Source of the DNA: Halieaceae bacterium UBA6060
Lineage (GTDB): Bacteria; Pseudomonadota; Gammaproteobacteria; Pseudomonadales; Halieaceae
DNA: 64,000 bases
Assembly: GCA_002428935.1 (NCBI GenBank)
Contig: DIYG01000038.1
Coordinates: 38,041-102,040 of the forward strand
Direction of reading: 5' to 3'
The notes under the pieces were generated by a model that saw only the letters and a program-made list of their open reading frames with translations, was not told the origin of the DNA and ran no database searches. The translations under genes and the position numbers were made by a program. Positions 10,024-18,301 of the stretch are shown here, piece after piece (the stretch's first letter is position 1; each line of letters opens with the position of its first letter).

Positions 10024-10515
10024 ATGTCGAATAACTCAAAACGCTTTTCACAACGGCGACGGAAAAACCTGGGGTTAACCCTGGGTATTCTGCTGCTGTC
10101 AGTTTCATGGCTGGTCAGCGCCGATGCCGCCGAGGATACGGCGCGAGAGCGCATCGAAGCGCTGCAGGAAACCTGGAACCGTGGCGACATGGGCGCTTAC
10201 CTGGCCAACTATCATCGCGATGCGCCCATGGTTCTCAGCTTTGGCAACACGCTGGTGCAAGGCTGGAACGCGTTAGACGAACTCTTTCGCCAAAGCTATC
10301 CCGACCCCCTGCGCATGGGGCGCTTTACCATCGACGAACTCCATGTGCAGGTGCTGGAACCAACGGTAGCGATCGCGTTCGGGAACTTCACCCATGTGTT
10401 TCCAACGGAAACCATTAAAGGGGGGTTCTCCCATGTGTTGACCCGCGAAGGCGAGGGGCCCTGGCTTATACGCCATGAGCGTACTTCCCGGGGCGAGGTT
10501 CTTCATACAGAGTAA
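10024..10515 (+). CDS. Exported NTF2-like (SnoaL/DUF4440-type) protein
   Basis: This 163-aa protein starts at an ATG with GGAGGG upstream. Its signal sequence is preceded by a basic stretch (SQRRRKNLGLTLGILLLSVSWLVSADA). The mature part has the NTF2-like pattern: an initial helix ARERIEALQETWNRGDMGAYLANYHRDAPMVL split over two segments, then LVQGWNALDELFRQSY, then beta-strands ending in GPWLIRHERTS. Such proteins can be small enzymes (isomerase, hydrolase) or binding folds. No catalytic assignment is justified. It may belong to the desaturase transcript despite a 145-base gap. Confidence 0.75.
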   Translation: MSNNSKRFSQRRRKNLGLTLGILLLSVSWLVSADAAEDTARERIEALQETWNRGDMGAYLANYHRDAPMVLSFGNTLVQGWNALDELFRQSYPDPLRMGRFTIDELHVQVLEPTVAIAFGNFTHVFPTETIKGGFSHVLTREGEGPWLIRHERTSRGEVLHTE

Positions 10516-10539
10516 GCCCTGGGTCTTGCTGGCAATGAC

Positions 10540-11943
10540 TTAGAACTCCAGCCGCTCCCTGCGCTGGGGAATGTCCACTGTTAGCCCCAACTCTCGTTGT
10601 AGCCGCTCCGCCAATGCATCCTGCGCATGGGGTTCTCCGTGAACCAGTACCGTGCGTGGCCGATCCTGGAAACCGCCGGCCCAGGCGACAAGGTCGCTCT
10701 GTCCCGCGTGGGCGGACAAGCCGCCAAGGGTTTCGATGCGGGCTTTTACGGCGAAGTCATCGCCGAACATACGGACCCGTCGAGCGCCGTCCACCAGCAC
10801 GCGACCGAGAGTCCCGCGGGCTTGAAACCCGACAAAGATCACCGTGTTGTTGGCGTCCCAGATCCGCTGCTTGAAATGATGACGGATCCGCCCACCGGTG
10901 CACATGCCACTGCCAGCGATGATGATGGCGCCGCCTTTGATGCGGTTGATGGCCATGGAGGCCTCGGTGTCCGCAGTTAGGTGCAGGTTCGGTAACACAC
11001 TCTCCAGAGAGGTTCGTGCCGTGGGGCCGAGCTTGTCCAGGTCCTCATCGTCGAGTAACTCCAACCAGCGGTCATAGACGCGAGTGACTTCAATGGCCAT
11101 GGGGCTGTCGAGAAACACTTGCCAGGGAGCAAGGTCGCCGTTTTGGTAAAGCAGCCCGAGATAGAACAGAATTTCCTGGGTTCGCTCTACGGCAAAGCTG
11201 GGAATCATCACGGAGCCGCCGCGGTGCCAGGTGGCGGAAAGGATATCTCGCAGCTCCGTTAGGGTGTTTTTTTCGTCTTTGTGTTCGCGGTCTCCATAGG
11301 TGCTTTCCATAACCAACAGATCCGCTTCCGCCAGGGGTTGCGGTGGGCGCATCAGCACCGAATCCTGCTTACCGAGATCGCCGGAGTAAACCAGTCGTTT
11401 CTCCACCCCCTGTTCATTAATCCGCAGCTCTGAAATGGCCGCGCCCAGGATGTGGCCGGCGTCGTAAAAACACAGGGTCGCCTGGGGACCGATGCTTATG
11501 GGCAGGCCGTAATCTCTACCCTGACAGGCGGCGAGGAAGCCATCGACATGCTCCTGGTCATAAGCCGGCTTTCGCGGGGGAGCGCCGGCGCGAGCGCGGC
11601 GTCGGTTTTCGCGTTCCAAATCCCGTAGATACAGCCCAACGGCGTCGTTGAGCATGATCCGCAACAGATCGGCGGTGGCATGGGTGCAATACACCGGTCC
11701 GCGAAAGCCCGCTTCATAGAGGCGCGGGAGCAATCCCGAGTGGTCCAGGTGGGCGTGGGACAAAACAACGGCGCTAATCTTGCCCGGATCAAAGGCAAAA
11801 GACTCGTCGCCCATACGACTTACGGCGTCACCGCCCTGATGCATCCCGCAATCAAAGAGAATGGATCCTGAGGCGACGGAATCCAGAAGGTGACATGAGC
11901 CCGTAACCTCGCGGGCGGCGCCATGAAAGGTGAGGGTAGCGAT
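10540..11943 (-). CDS. Beta-CASP metallo-beta-lactamase (YSH1/CPSF-like RNase family), apparent ATC start
   Basis: This 467-aa MBL-fold protein of the RNA-processing exonuclease family is proposed from a non-canonical start. Metal motif HAHLDH falls at about residues 63-68. VMESTYGDREH, the beta-CASP block with SGMCTGGRI, and the C-terminal HGEPHAQ are present. The first in-frame ATG (11844) lies after the first beta strands. The family N terminus, ATLTFHGAAREVTGSCHLL, is encoded upstream in the same frame with no ATG, GTG or TTG before an in-frame stop. An ATC at 11943-11941 sits 6 bases after AGGAG exactly where the start is expected. Function is probably nucleic-acid hydrolysis. It is divergent from frdCAB. 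Confidence 0.8.
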   Translation of the reverse strand: MATLTFHGAAREVTGSCHLLDSVASGSILFDCGMHQGGDAVSRMGDESFAFDPGKISAVVLSHAHLDHSGLLPRLYEAGFRGPVYCTHATADLLRIMLNDAVGLYLRDLERENRRRARAGAPPRKPAYDQEHVDGFLAACQGRDYGLPISIGPQATLCFYDAGHILGAAISELRINEQGVEKRLVYSGDLGKQDSVLMRPPQPLAEADLLVMESTYGDREHKDEKNTLTELRDILSATWHRGGSVMIPSFAVERTQEILFYLGLLYQNGDLAPWQVFLDSPMAIEVTRVYDRWLELLDDEDLDKLGPTARTSLESVLPNLHLTADTEASMAINRIKGGAIIIAGSGMCTGGRIRHHFKQRIWDANNTVIFVGFQARGTLGRVLVDGARRVRMFGDDFAVKARIETLGGLSAHAGQSDLVAWAGGFQDRPRTVLVHGEPHAQDALAERLQRELGLTVDIPQRRERLEF

Positions 11944-12062
11944 AGGGCACTCCTGACGATGCCGAGGGTTTCGTATAACGCTAACCGCTCGTCCCGGGCC
12001 CTTTCCTTGCGGTGGGTCAAATTTACGTCACAAGGTTCCTACCATAATGGAGCGACTTTCTT

Positions 12063-12881
12063 TTGAGCCGCCTCGATACGGTAGGAGATACCCTGGTGCT
12101 TGCCCCTGGCGACCGACGTTGGCCCGCTTGGTTAGATCTTCTGCAGGGCCTGAGCGGTCTATTGCTCGTGTTGTTTATGTGGGCCCATCTGTTCGCCGTG
12201 TCCAGCATCCTGCTGGGCAAGCCGGCCATGTATCGGGTCACCCGTTTCTTTGAGGGCTCCCTGTTTTTCGATACACCGCAGCCCTGGCTAGTCAGTCTGG
12301 TGGCTCTGTTTATCTTCGTCATATTTGTGCTCCACACGCTGTTGGCTCTGCGCAAACTCCCGTCCGGGTACCGACAGTGGCGTGCGTGGCTGGTGCACAT
12401 GGGCGGCATGCGTCACGAAGAGACCAGCCTTTGGTTGGTGCAAGTGATCACGGGGCTGGTGTTGATGTTCTTCGCCACGGCGCATCTCCTGGAGCTGTTT
12501 CTCCACCCGTCAAACATCGGCCCCCATGCCTCGGCCGCACGTATTGCCTCGGGCGGTTGGGTCCTTGGTTTGGTGCTGCTGTTGTCTGTGGAAGTCCATG
12601 CGGGGATCGGCCTGTACCGTTTGATCGTGAAATGGGGCTGGTTCGGGCTTGTGGACACGGCGGCCCGGAGGCGTCGCCTGCGCCGTTTTGTCTACGCTCT
12701 CGTGGCGTTTTTTCTGCTCCTGGGCGTGACCACGCAAATGGCGTATCTGCGCATCGGCAAGGAGTCTGCGGTGCGCGACGGACTGCGCTATGTGCCACCG
12801 GGGTCTGCGCAGATTGTGCCTCCTCTGTCGGATGAGGCGCCGCTCAGGATTTCGCAAACCGGCGAAGAGGTGAAACGCTGA
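12063..12881 (+). CDS. frdC: Type B fumarate reductase / succinate:quinone reductase, di-haem cytochrome b subunit
   Basis: This 272-aa five-helix membrane anchor closely resembles Wolinella FrdC. Haem ligands correspond to H42 (FMWAHLFAVSSILLG), H91 (VLHTLLALRKLP), H141 (ATAHLLELF) and H179 (VEVHAGIGLYRL). E64 (RFFEGS) and E177 match the Wolinella quinol-oxidation Glu and the transmembrane proton-pathway Glu. The start used is TTG 12063; an in-frame GTG at 12096 after TAGGAG is an alternative that still keeps all motifs. It is the first gene of frdCAB and overlaps frdA by one base (TGATG). Whether it works in the succinate or fumarate direction is not shown. Confidence 0.88.
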   Translation: MSRLDTVGDTLVLAPGDRRWPAWLDLLQGLSGLLLVLFMWAHLFAVSSILLGKPAMYRVTRFFEGSLFFDTPQPWLVSLVALFIFVIFVLHTLLALRKLPSGYRQWRAWLVHMGGMRHEETSLWLVQVITGLVLMFFATAHLLELFLHPSNIGPHASAARIASGGWVLGLVLLLSVEVHAGIGLYRLIVKWGWFGLVDTAARRRRLRRFVYALVAFFLLLGVTTQMAYLRIGKESAVRDGLRYVPPGSAQIVPPLSDEAPLRISQTGEEVKR

Positions 12882-14860
12882 TGGACACGGTGTACACCGA
12901 TGTGTTGGTTGTGGGTGGTGGCCTGGCGGGCCTTCGGGCAGCTATCGGAGCCCGCCGACGGGGTTTAGAAGTGCTGACCCTCAGTCTGGTCCCCGCGAAA
13001 CGATCCCATTCGGCGGCGGCCCAGGGTGGTATGCAGGCGAGCCTGGGCAACACCGCCAAAGGACGGGGGGATAGCGAGGCTATTCACTTTGCCGATACGG
13101 TCCGGGGCAGTGATTGGGGGGCCGATCAGTTGGTGGCGCGTCTGTTCGCCGAGACGGCACCCAAAGCAATTCGCGAGCTGGCGGCCTGGGGCGTGCCCTG
13201 GAATCGGGTTCGTGCCGGAGACCACGAAACCGTCATCAACGGTGAGCGGGTCACCATCAACGAAGACCCTCTCGCCCACGGTCTCATTACGGCCCGCAAC
13301 TTTGGTGGCACAGCCCATTGGCGTGCCAGCTACGTTTCCGACGGCACGGGCCACTCCATGCTCTACACCATGTCTGACCAGGCCGTGGCCGAGTCGATCC
13401 CCGTGCACGAGCGGATGGAGGCGATGGCCCTGATCTGTGATGGAGAGCGCTGCTGCGGCGTTATCGCGCGCAACCTCATTAACGGGACCCTGGTGGCCTA
13501 TCTAGCTCGTGCCACCTGTATCGCCACGGGCGGCTTTGGGCGTATCTACCGGGTATCTACCAACGCCATCATCAATGAAGGTATGGGGGCGGCCATTGCC
13601 CTCGAGACGGGCCGCGCCGTGCTGGGAAACATGGAAGCCATTCAGTTTCACCCCACGGGGATCTTCCCCGCCGGGATTCTCGTCACGGAGGGTTGCCGTG
13701 GTGATGGCGGCTTACTTCTGGATGCTGACGGGCATCGCTTCATGCCCGACTACGAACCGGAAAAAATGGAACTGGCTTCCCGGGATGTGGTGTCTCGGCG
13801 CATGGAGGAGCATATCCGTGCGGGACACGGCGTTCGCTCCCGCTTCGGGGAGCATCTATGGCTCGATATTCGTTTACTCGGTGCGGAGCATATTCGCGGT
13901 CGCCTGCGGGAGGTGCAGGAGATCTGTCGGTACTTCCTCGGTATCGATCCGGCCGAGTCCCTGATCCCCGTACGACCCGCCCAACACTATTCCATGGGCG
14001 GTATTCGCACGGACTTCCGCGGTGAAGCGGTGGGGCTCCGGGGATTGTTCTCCTGCGGCGAGGCCGCGTGCTGGGATCTCCATGGCTTCAACCGTCTGGG
14101 TGGCAACTCCGTGGCAGAGACCGTGGTCGCAGGCATGCTCGTAGGCGAGTACCTCGCAGATTTCTGCCACAGCGATGACGGAGCCTTGCCCGGGACGACC
14201 ACGCTGGCCCGCGATGCGCTGCGACGAGAGGAAGCGCAACTCCGTTCCTATTGCACCGGTGAGGAGCAGGAGTCGCCCCTGCGTTTGCAACAGGAAATGC
14301 AAACGCTGATGACCGAGCGGGTGGGTATTTTCCGCCATGGCGATACGCTGAAGACTGCGGTCGAGGAGCTACAGGCCCTGTTGCAGCGGGCTCAGCGCTT
14401 GCGTTTGGCCGGCAGCCGACGGGGAGCAAACCCTGAATTGGTGGCGGCCTATCGCCTGCCCCGGATGCTCAAGCTGGCCTTGTGCGTCGCCGAAGGGGCC
14501 CTGGCTCGCACGGAGAGCCGCGGTGCCCACTATCGGGAGGACTATCCGCAACGCAATGATCGCGATTGGCTGAAACGAACCCTGGCCCTGTGGTCGCCCG
14601 GTGCGGATCGGCCCAGCCTGAGCTACGAGGACATCGACGTCATGACCATGGAATTGGTGCCGGGTTGGCGGGGCTATGGTGCGCGAGACTACATCGACCA
14701 CCCCGATACACCCCGGAGGACCGAGGACCTCAAGCGAATCTCTGAAACTGGTGTGCAGGGTGATGCACGTCAGGAACAGATCCTGCCCTTTCGGGATCAG
14801 CTCCCGCCATCATTTCGGAGCCCCAATGAGCGACTGTTCTCCGGGGAGGAGTCGTTATGA
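12881..14860 (+). CDS. frdA: Fumarate reductase / succinate dehydrogenase flavoprotein subunit
   Basis: This 659-aa catalytic subunit has the FAD Rossmann motif GGGLAGLRAA (12-21) and H43 in RSHSAAAQGGMQ, the His that carries covalent FAD. The substrate segments EAIQFHPTGIFPAG and the PAQHYSMGGIRTD active-site region are present, as is a C-terminal capping helix domain. Length and the SAAAQGG form match epsilonproteobacterial and deltaproteobacterial type B enzymes better than E. coli SdhA. It is coupled to frdC (1-base overlap) and frdB (4-base overlap). Confidence 0.93.
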   Translation: MDTVYTDVLVVGGGLAGLRAAIGARRRGLEVLTLSLVPAKRSHSAAAQGGMQASLGNTAKGRGDSEAIHFADTVRGSDWGADQLVARLFAETAPKAIRELAAWGVPWNRVRAGDHETVINGERVTINEDPLAHGLITARNFGGTAHWRASYVSDGTGHSMLYTMSDQAVAESIPVHERMEAMALICDGERCCGVIARNLINGTLVAYLARATCIATGGFGRIYRVSTNAIINEGMGAAIALETGRAVLGNMEAIQFHPTGIFPAGILVTEGCRGDGGLLLDADGHRFMPDYEPEKMELASRDVVSRRMEEHIRAGHGVRSRFGEHLWLDIRLLGAEHIRGRLREVQEICRYFLGIDPAESLIPVRPAQHYSMGGIRTDFRGEAVGLRGLFSCGEAACWDLHGFNRLGGNSVAETVVAGMLVGEYLADFCHSDDGALPGTTTLARDALRREEAQLRSYCTGEEQESPLRLQQEMQTLMTERVGIFRHGDTLKTAVEELQALLQRAQRLRLAGSRRGANPELVAAYRLPRMLKLALCVAEGALARTESRGAHYREDYPQRNDRDWLKRTLALWSPGADRPSLSYEDIDVMTMELVPGWRGYGARDYIDHPDTPRRTEDLKRISETGVQGDARQEQILPFRDQLPPSFRSPNERLFSGEESL

Positions 14861-15630
14861 GCGAAGACGAGATTCTGGCACGGGATACGGCCGTGCATGG
14901 GGCAGCCACCAGCGGCGAATTTACGCTGGAGGTACTGCGCTGCAACCCAGCGGACCCCGAGGACAGGCCCCGTTGGCAAAGCTTTACGCTGGAGCTTACG
15001 GAGGGCATGACCCTATTCATCGCCCTTACGGAGCTGCGGGAGACTCAAGATCCATCCCTGCAATTTGATTTTGTCTGCCGTGCGGGTATCTGTGGATCTT
15101 GCGCCATGCTGATTAATGGTCGACCGGGATTGGCGTGTCGTACGCTCATCGCAGATTTGCCATCGCCTACGCGCCTGGCACCGTTGCCGGGCTTTGCCTT
15201 GATTGGTGACCTCAGCGTCGACACGGGGCGTTGGATGCGAGGCATGAGCGAGCGCCTTGAGACCTGGGTTCACGGGCTGGACACGGAGCGGGACCCGGCG
15301 CGTCTCGAAGCGCCCATGGAGCCTGAGGTGGCCGAAGCCATCTATGAACTGGAGCGCTGTATCGAGTGTGGATGCTGCATTGCGGCTTGCGGTACCGCAC
15401 AGATGCGCGAGGATTTTGTGGGAGCGGTGGGTTTGAACAAGCTGGCGCGCTTTCACCTTGATCCGCGAGATGCACGCGACGACGGAGCCTATTTTGACCT
15501 CGTCGGCGACGACGATGGGGTGTTTGGCTGCATGTCACTCCTGGGTTGCGACGACGTGTGTCCCAAGGACCTTCCCCTGGGGACGCAGATCGCGTTTCTT
15601 CGTCGTCGCATGGCGCGACAAGCCTTGTGA
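14857..15630 (+). CDS. frdB: Fumarate reductase / succinate dehydrogenase iron-sulfur subunit
   Basis: The 257-aa electron-transfer subunit has three cluster sites. [2Fe-2S] cysteines are C74, C79, C82 and C94. The first ferredoxin-like motif is C168-I-E-C171-G-C-C174-x3-C178. The second group is C225, C231 and C235, with the KDLPLG ending. Together these give the [2Fe-2S], [4Fe-4S] and [3Fe-4S] chain linking FrdA to the haems of FrdC. It is the last gene of the operon. No strong terminator is visible before the convergent aminotransferase gene. Confidence 0.93.
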   Translation: MSEDEILARDTAVHGAATSGEFTLEVLRCNPADPEDRPRWQSFTLELTEGMTLFIALTELRETQDPSLQFDFVCRAGICGSCAMLINGRPGLACRTLIADLPSPTRLAPLPGFALIGDLSVDTGRWMRGMSERLETWVHGLDTERDPARLEAPMEPEVAEAIYELERCIECGCCIAACGTAQMREDFVGAVGLNKLARFHLDPRDARDDGAYFDLVGDDDGVFGCMSLLGCDDVCPKDLPLGTQIAFLRRRMARQAL

Positions 15631-15695
15631 TGCGCAGCGCGAGACCGGCGGAGACAGAATGCTCGGTGGGCTTCTCCGTCGCGTTCCGAAAGGAG

Positions 15696-17504
15696 CTAGG
15701 TGTTTTCTTCCTCGGTGCGCCTTTCGAGTTCCCCGGGTAACCAAAACCAGCGAAGATCCGGTGCCGGTTCACGGTTGTCCATAAGCTCCCGGACGGCGGC
15801 CTGTTTATGCTCGCGGCTCGCGCCTCGCAGGAGCAGGTCCCTGGCGGTTTCATACACCTCCTGCAAAGGGACTCCATGGGGAGAGGGTTCTGGCGTTGTA
15901 ACCCCCAATAGATCTGCAAGTTGTGTCTCGGGCTCCGTTTGCCCGTCGCGGTGGACCCAATTACCGCTGCGAAGATCAAAGCGATAACTTGGCAGCAGAC
16001 GGTGACCGTGTTCGCTGAGCAACCCTATGGCATCCAGCAGGTAATTGATTTCTTCCTTTTTCGCCGCGTAATGAAAGTTGAGGCGAACCCAGCCCGGTCG
16101 GTAGCCAAAGAATCCGTCTTCCACGAGGGCCTCATAGCGTCGTGACGTGACCGCATTGATGTCCAGTAAGTGGTGTCCGTAGGGACCGGCACAGGAACAC
16201 CCGCCTCGAGCCTGGATACCAAACAGGTCATTTAACAGCGCCGCCACAAAGCCGTAGTGGAGGTCTTTTCCCGCGTGTTCAAAGCGCAGAGAGAATATGG
16301 GTAAACGAGGTTCCTCGCAGGGGCCAAGGACGCGGAGCTGTGGCCGTTTCTGGAAGTACCCAAAGGCTTCGGCGACCTGTTCTGCCTCGCGCTCCTCGAT
16401 GAATTCATCGCCCAGGGCACTCTTGAGGGCGAAGACGGCGCCAGCGCGAATGGATTCGACGATGGCCGGTGTGCCTCCTTCCTCACGTCGCTCGATATCG
16501 TCGACGTAACTGTGATCCGTGGGAGACACAAACTTAACGGTCCCGCCGCCGACCATGGCCGGTACGGTGTTGGTAACGATGGACTCTTTGACGACGAGCA
16601 CGCCGGGTGTGCCGGGACCACCAATGAACTTGTGGGGGGAGACAAAAACCGCGTCGATGGCGGCATCCTTCCGATTCACGTCGATGGTGACGTAGGGTCC
16701 CGCGGCGGCGTAGTCCCAACAGGCGAGGGCATCGTTGGACTTGAGGATCCGGGTGAGACCGACGACGTCGCTGCGCAGGCCCGTCACGTTAGAGGCGGCG
16801 GAGAAGCTGCCGATGCGCAGGGGGCGGTGGGCGTAGCGTTGAAGCTCGGTCTCAAGGGCATCGGCATCGATGTGCCCGACGGCGGTAAGGGGTATGGATA
16901 CGACCTCAGCGATGGATTCTCGCCAGGGCAGTTCGTTGGAATGGTGCTCGTAGGGCCCCACAAAAACGACCGGCCGATCCTCATCCTTTGGGAGGTCGGC
17001 CAGGGGCGTCCCGTCGTTGGTGGTCAGAGGACGGCGAAGCCCCAGCAGATCAATAAGCTTGTTGATGGCCGCTGTGGCCCCAGCGCCCGTGAAGATCACC
17101 TTGTCCTGGGCTGAGCCATGGACCGAGGCTCGAATTTGCTGCCGCGCCTGTTCTCGCAGCCGATTGCTCTGGGCACCGGTATAGGAGGCTTCCGTATGCG
17201 TGTTGGCGTAGTAGGGCAGTACGCGATGACGGATGTTCTCTTCGATGAAGCTGACGGCGCGACCGGAAGCGGTGTAGTCCGCATAGATCAGAGGTTTTTG
17301 GCCGAAGGGGGTCGTGATTCCTGTGCCGTTGCCCACGAGACCTTTCTGGATCCGTTCGAGAAGAGCTTCTCCCACTGGTTTGCTAGCAACGTGGGGTCTG
17401 GCCATTTGGGTGTCGGCGGCCTGACTGTGACGGCTTTCATCGGCGACGGGGAGCGTTGGCTCGGTAGCAAGATCGGGAGCAAGAGATGGAGCGGCGATGG
17501 GCAC
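15696..17504 (-). CDS. Class V aminotransferase-fold PLP enzyme, 602 aa
   Basis: This is a cysteine-desulfurase-like fold type I enzyme: YADYTASGRAV near residue 74, HHSN at 187-190, DYAAAGPY with the PLP-contacting Asp, and K292 in VSPHKFIGGPGTPG. A Cys-rich loop, QARGGCSCAGPYGHHLLDI, resembles the catalytic Cys loop of SufS-type enzymes. It is longer than SufS (about 400 aa) because of N- and C-terminal extensions. The start is GTG, with AGGAA eight bases upstream. It is divergent from an Lrp/AsnC gene, which suggests amino-acid-responsive control. Cysteine desulfuration is possible, but the exact reaction is unknown. Confidence 0.82.
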   Translation of the reverse strand: MPIAAPSLAPDLATEPTLPVADESRHSQAADTQMARPHVASKPVGEALLERIQKGLVGNGTGITTPFGQKPLIYADYTASGRAVSFIEENIRHRVLPYYANTHTEASYTGAQSNRLREQARQQIRASVHGSAQDKVIFTGAGATAAINKLIDLLGLRRPLTTNDGTPLADLPKDEDRPVVFVGPYEHHSNELPWRESIAEVVSIPLTAVGHIDADALETELQRYAHRPLRIGSFSAASNVTGLRSDVVGLTRILKSNDALACWDYAAAGPYVTIDVNRKDAAIDAVFVSPHKFIGGPGTPGVLVVKESIVTNTVPAMVGGGTVKFVSPTDHSYVDDIERREEGGTPAIVESIRAGAVFALKSALGDEFIEEREAEQVAEAFGYFQKRPQLRVLGPCEEPRLPIFSLRFEHAGKDLHYGFVAALLNDLFGIQARGGCSCAGPYGHHLLDINAVTSRRYEALVEDGFFGYRPGWVRLNFHYAAKKEEINYLLDAIGLLSEHGHRLLPSYRFDLRSGNWVHRDGQTEPETQLADLLGVTTPEPSPHGVPLQEVYETARDLLLRGASREHKQAAVRELMDNREPAPDLRWFWLPGELERRTEEENT

Positions 17505-17565
17505 GGGCGGGATTCCTGGAGCGCGACTGGTAGGAAAACTATACGTGCGTCATGCCTCTACATTG

Positions 17566-17581
17566 TCGCAAAATGGTGCGA
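17566..17581. promoter_or_regulatory. Inverted repeat in the aminotransferase-Lrp spacer
   Basis: TCGCA-AAATGG-TGCGA, 5-bp arms, lies in the AT-rich 198-base divergent spacer. With the second palindrome 25 bases downstream it could form a two-site Lrp/AsnC operator. Alone it would not be convincing. Confidence 0.3.
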
Positions 17582-17605
17582 TTTATCTTCATTATATGGG
17601 AAAAA

Positions 17606-17623
17606 TGTCCAGTTTAATGGACA
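17606..17623. promoter_or_regulatory. Candidate Lrp/AsnC operator
   Basis: TGTCCA-GTTTAA-TGGACA is a perfect 6-bp dyad with an AT-rich centre and A/T flanks. It lies about 80 bases ahead of the Lrp gene and 100 bases ahead of the aminotransferase start. Size, AT-rich core and placement fit Lrp-family sites and suggest shared control of the divergent pair. Confidence 0.5.
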
Positions 17624-17702
17624 AATACGCACTAAATGTATCGCAATGTGATCTTGGTCAGCGCTAAACTGATCCTCGAAGCACTGCCACGGGGAAAACC
17701 CT

Positions 17703-18152
17703 ATGCTCGACAAGCAAGATCGCAAGATTCTCGCCGCCCTCCAGCGGGATGCCTCCCTGTCCCTGGCAGACCTTGCGGAGCGGGTCACGCTGTCCCGTTC
17801 GGCTTGTGGTCGCCGACTTCAGCGTTTGGAAACGGAGGGCTATATTCGCCAGCGCGTCGCGCTTCTGGATGCCGCCCGTATTGGGCTGCCCCTCACGGTG
17901 TTTGTGAGCATAAAAACCGATAAACACAACGCCGATTGGGCACGACATTTCCAGGCGGTGGTGGAAAGACTCCCCGGCGTTCTCGAGGTCTATCGCATGA
18001 GTGGCGCGACGGACTACCTCCTCAAAGCGGTGGTCAAGGACATGCCGGACTACGATGCCCTGTACCAGCAGCTTATCGACGCCGATCTCCTCGATGTATC
18101 CGCCGGTTTTGTCATGGAAGAGATGAAGTTCACCACCGCGTTGCCGATTTAG
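17703..18152 (+). CDS. Lrp/AsnC-family transcriptional regulator
   Basis: The 149-aa product has an N-terminal helix-turn-helix (LDKQDRKILAALQRDASLSLADLAERVTLS region, residues 2-31, then SACGRRLQRLE). A C-terminal RAM domain carries ATDYLLKAVVKDMPDYDALYQQ. GGGGA precedes the ATG. The divergent class V aminotransferase-like gene is the obvious target, since Lrp-type regulators often control a neighbouring amino-acid enzyme or exporter and respond to its substrate. Confidence 0.9.
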   Translation: MLDKQDRKILAALQRDASLSLADLAERVTLSRSACGRRLQRLETEGYIRQRVALLDAARIGLPLTVFVSIKTDKHNADWARHFQAVVERLPGVLEVYRMSGATDYLLKAVVKDMPDYDALYQQLIDADLLDVSAGFVMEEMKFTTALPI

Positions 18153-18301
18153 CGCCTTCGGCCCCAAGAGGCTTACGCCACGTTCGGCCTTTGGGAACGC
18201 TTCATCGCGGGGAGAGAACCGTTGGTCACGCTCGAATTGCCTGCGGGGCCAGGGCCTGCTTACATGGTCCATTGTTGCATTGCGCTGAAATCCCAAGGCT
18301 T

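Noticed and set aside
17936..18301. A longer frame extending the methyltransferase upstream across the Lrp gene
   Set aside because: It overlaps the Lrp gene in another frame and encodes non-conserved sequence; the methyltransferase fold begins right at the ATG 18302.
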